Source: Saccoglossus kowalevskii (lineage: Eukaryota > Hemichordata > Enteropneusta > Harrimaniidae). From it: a stretch of 38,063 nt of DNA. Position numbers and translations under genes: made by a program. The stretch lies in the NCBI RefSeq assembly GCF_000003605.2, contig NW_003126906.1, positions 19,266 through 57,328 of the forward strand, in the 5' to 3' direction. The notes under the pieces are model-generated. The model saw only the letters and a list, made by a program, of their open reading frames with translations. It did not search any database and was not told the origin of the DNA. Positions 36,586-38,063 of this stretch are shown piece by piece. Position 1 is the first letter of the stretch. Each line of letters opens with the position of its first letter.

Positions 36586-38063
36586 GTAAGTACACTGTAG
36601 TCATTCTCTGAAATTTGGGTCAAAGGCAACAATTGTAGCGACTTTACGGAGCTGGACAATCACACGTTGTTTCCATACTGAATAAAATAAAATAATTTTT
36701 TTCAAACAATAAATTCGGGTAACAGGAAGCGAGCCAGCCGCCGCCAAGGAACTCGCGTTTTCATACAATAATCAGAAATGTTTTAAAGTCCCTATCACAA
36801 TGGAACTGAGAATATTCTCAGCTCCATGCTGGTCCGTAGGTAAATTGTATATTCCAATAAAGCAGTGTTTATAGAAATGTAACATGGTCTAAAATCCAAA
36901 ATTAGTTGAATATCATCACATCGTGCATTAAAGTTGTAATATATTATAGTAAAAATAATATTTATATTTTAATTTTAAATATTTTATTTATTTTTTGGAA
37001 TTATTCTCTATAGTCAGTTTGGTATAATTATATTGTTAGTTTAGTGTCTTTTTTCTCAAAGCACATATGAGCTATTTCTATTAACAAGTTAATGGTCAGT
37101 CTCATTTCTGTCCTAGGAGAAAGTTTTGTCCACTAATACTTGAAAAGCATTCATGCACAATTCAATTGGTTATTTTCCATTCCGCTGCAAGATCTTGCGT
37201 ACTGCATGAAAGATGCAAAAATCGTATGATTTGATTTTGAACTCATTCTTTAATCTTTGATGTTTGAGGAGGAATTAATGATGCCATGTTCATATCAGAG
37301 AAGAGACCCAATCAGATGTGCCAAAATCATATTCTCATTTGTTGAAGTACTGTAGTAACATACCCCCCCCCCCCTCCAACAACAACAGTCATGTTTCCTA
37401 ACAGAAAGTAGGACAGATATTTTCATGAACATGGCACTATTAAAAAAGTTGACAAATGCCATTAGAAATTATTAAAAGTCAGTTGACTTTTTATGAAAAT
37501 CAACTTGAAATTGCTGAATTATGACCGCAAAACGTTATTTGAGCAGTGAAATTAGTATTCAGCCTGTGCTGGATACATGTATGTACATAATCCAGATATG
37601 ATTGTAAAATTGCAAATAATCTCAAGGCCAGTTGTAAAATTGCAAATAATCTCACGGCCAGTTGACAAACTGGGCATGGGCCGAATCAGCTACAACCACA
37701 TAGGTTCCAACATGTGCCAGGATTCAAATATATATATATATATATATAGAATAGAATTCTTTATTAATACCGTAAAGATAATGTGACATTTCTTTTTTGG
37801 TTAAGAGTTAATAAAGTTTTTACATAGTTGAGCGGACATAAAACTATCCGTGAATAGTAAGACAATTTACCATATGTAAGAATATGGCATATGTTGTTTA
37901 TTTATGCCGGTAATGTATTTCTTATGTTGTAACACTGTTCGATGTACTTTATGGTTTCTTTGATTAGTGAACGAAGTGTTCTTATTACTCATTATTTGTA
38001 TGAATTTAGTATTGTTTGTCATATCTTGGAACCCATATATACAGGATTTGGCTGTTGAATATA
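36586..38063 (+). other. Deltex-like gene, intron after first coding exon (open at right edge)
   Basis: No second WWE-coding segment was found. Contains a 16-bp perfect palindrome (36806-36821), a run of 12 C (about 37363-37374), a 30-bp tandem duplication (37602-37661) and an AT dinucleotide run (about 37729-37748). Confidence 0.7.
37602..37661. repeat. 30-bp unit in tandem, two copies
   Basis: TTGTAAAATTGCAAATAATC followed by TCAAGGCCAG, repeated once with a single A to C change. Confidence 0.95.

Noticed and set aside
1-38063. tRNA, rRNA, snoRNA or a novel multi-gene defence or biosynthetic system
   Set aside because: No cloverleaf or rRNA-like block was recognised by eye on either strand, and the window is filled by one long motor gene and the edge of another. 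A covariance-model scan would be the decisive test.

Overview
This window is a piece of an intron-rich, AT-rich animal nuclear genome, most likely a bilaterian invertebrate. The evidence is spliceosomal introns with GT/AG borders, a ciliary dynein and a deltex-like gene, and small non-autonomous repeats. I cannot fix the phylum from the sequence.

Almost the whole window (791-35518, minus strand) is one gene: the axonemal dynein heavy chain DNAH10, a motor subunit of the two-headed inner dynein arm I1/f. Starting from the ATG at 35518 I could chain 51 coding exons (10,202 coding bases, about 3,400 residues). Every splice phase agrees and there is no internal stop or frameshift. The order is: acidic N-terminal leader, tail (DHC_N1), linker (DHC_N2), AAA1, AAA2, AAA3, AAA4 and the first stalk helix CC1. 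The gene runs off the left edge, so the microtubule-binding tip, CC2, AAA5, AAA6 and the C-terminal domain are outside the window.

Head-to-head on the plus strand, 844 bp from the DNAH10 start codon, is the first coding exon (36363-36585) of a deltex-family gene. Its product carries an N-terminal WWE domain. The rest of that gene lies beyond the right edge. The shared intergenic stretch has an RFX X-box-like motif (35885-35897) and a likely non-coding first-exon donor for the deltex gene (35905).

The introns carry most of the unusual structure. They hold a 22-bp minisatellite (1-611), a fold-back repeat family with two copies in opposite orientation (7810-8259 and about 20550-20921), and a tandem duplication (13908-14373 and 14397-14838) inside or next to a GTCCCCGTT-ended element. 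There are also TTAA-flanked miniature elements (26151-26350, 27462-27606), a second dispersed repeat (10089-10216 and 22550-22680), a 30-bp-arm inverted repeat near 25.1 kb and several simple repeats. No tRNA, rRNA, CRISPR array, operon or novel multi-gene system is visible. The points most worth checking are possible cassette exons in the DNAH10 tail and the bidirectional cilium/Notch-pathway promoter.
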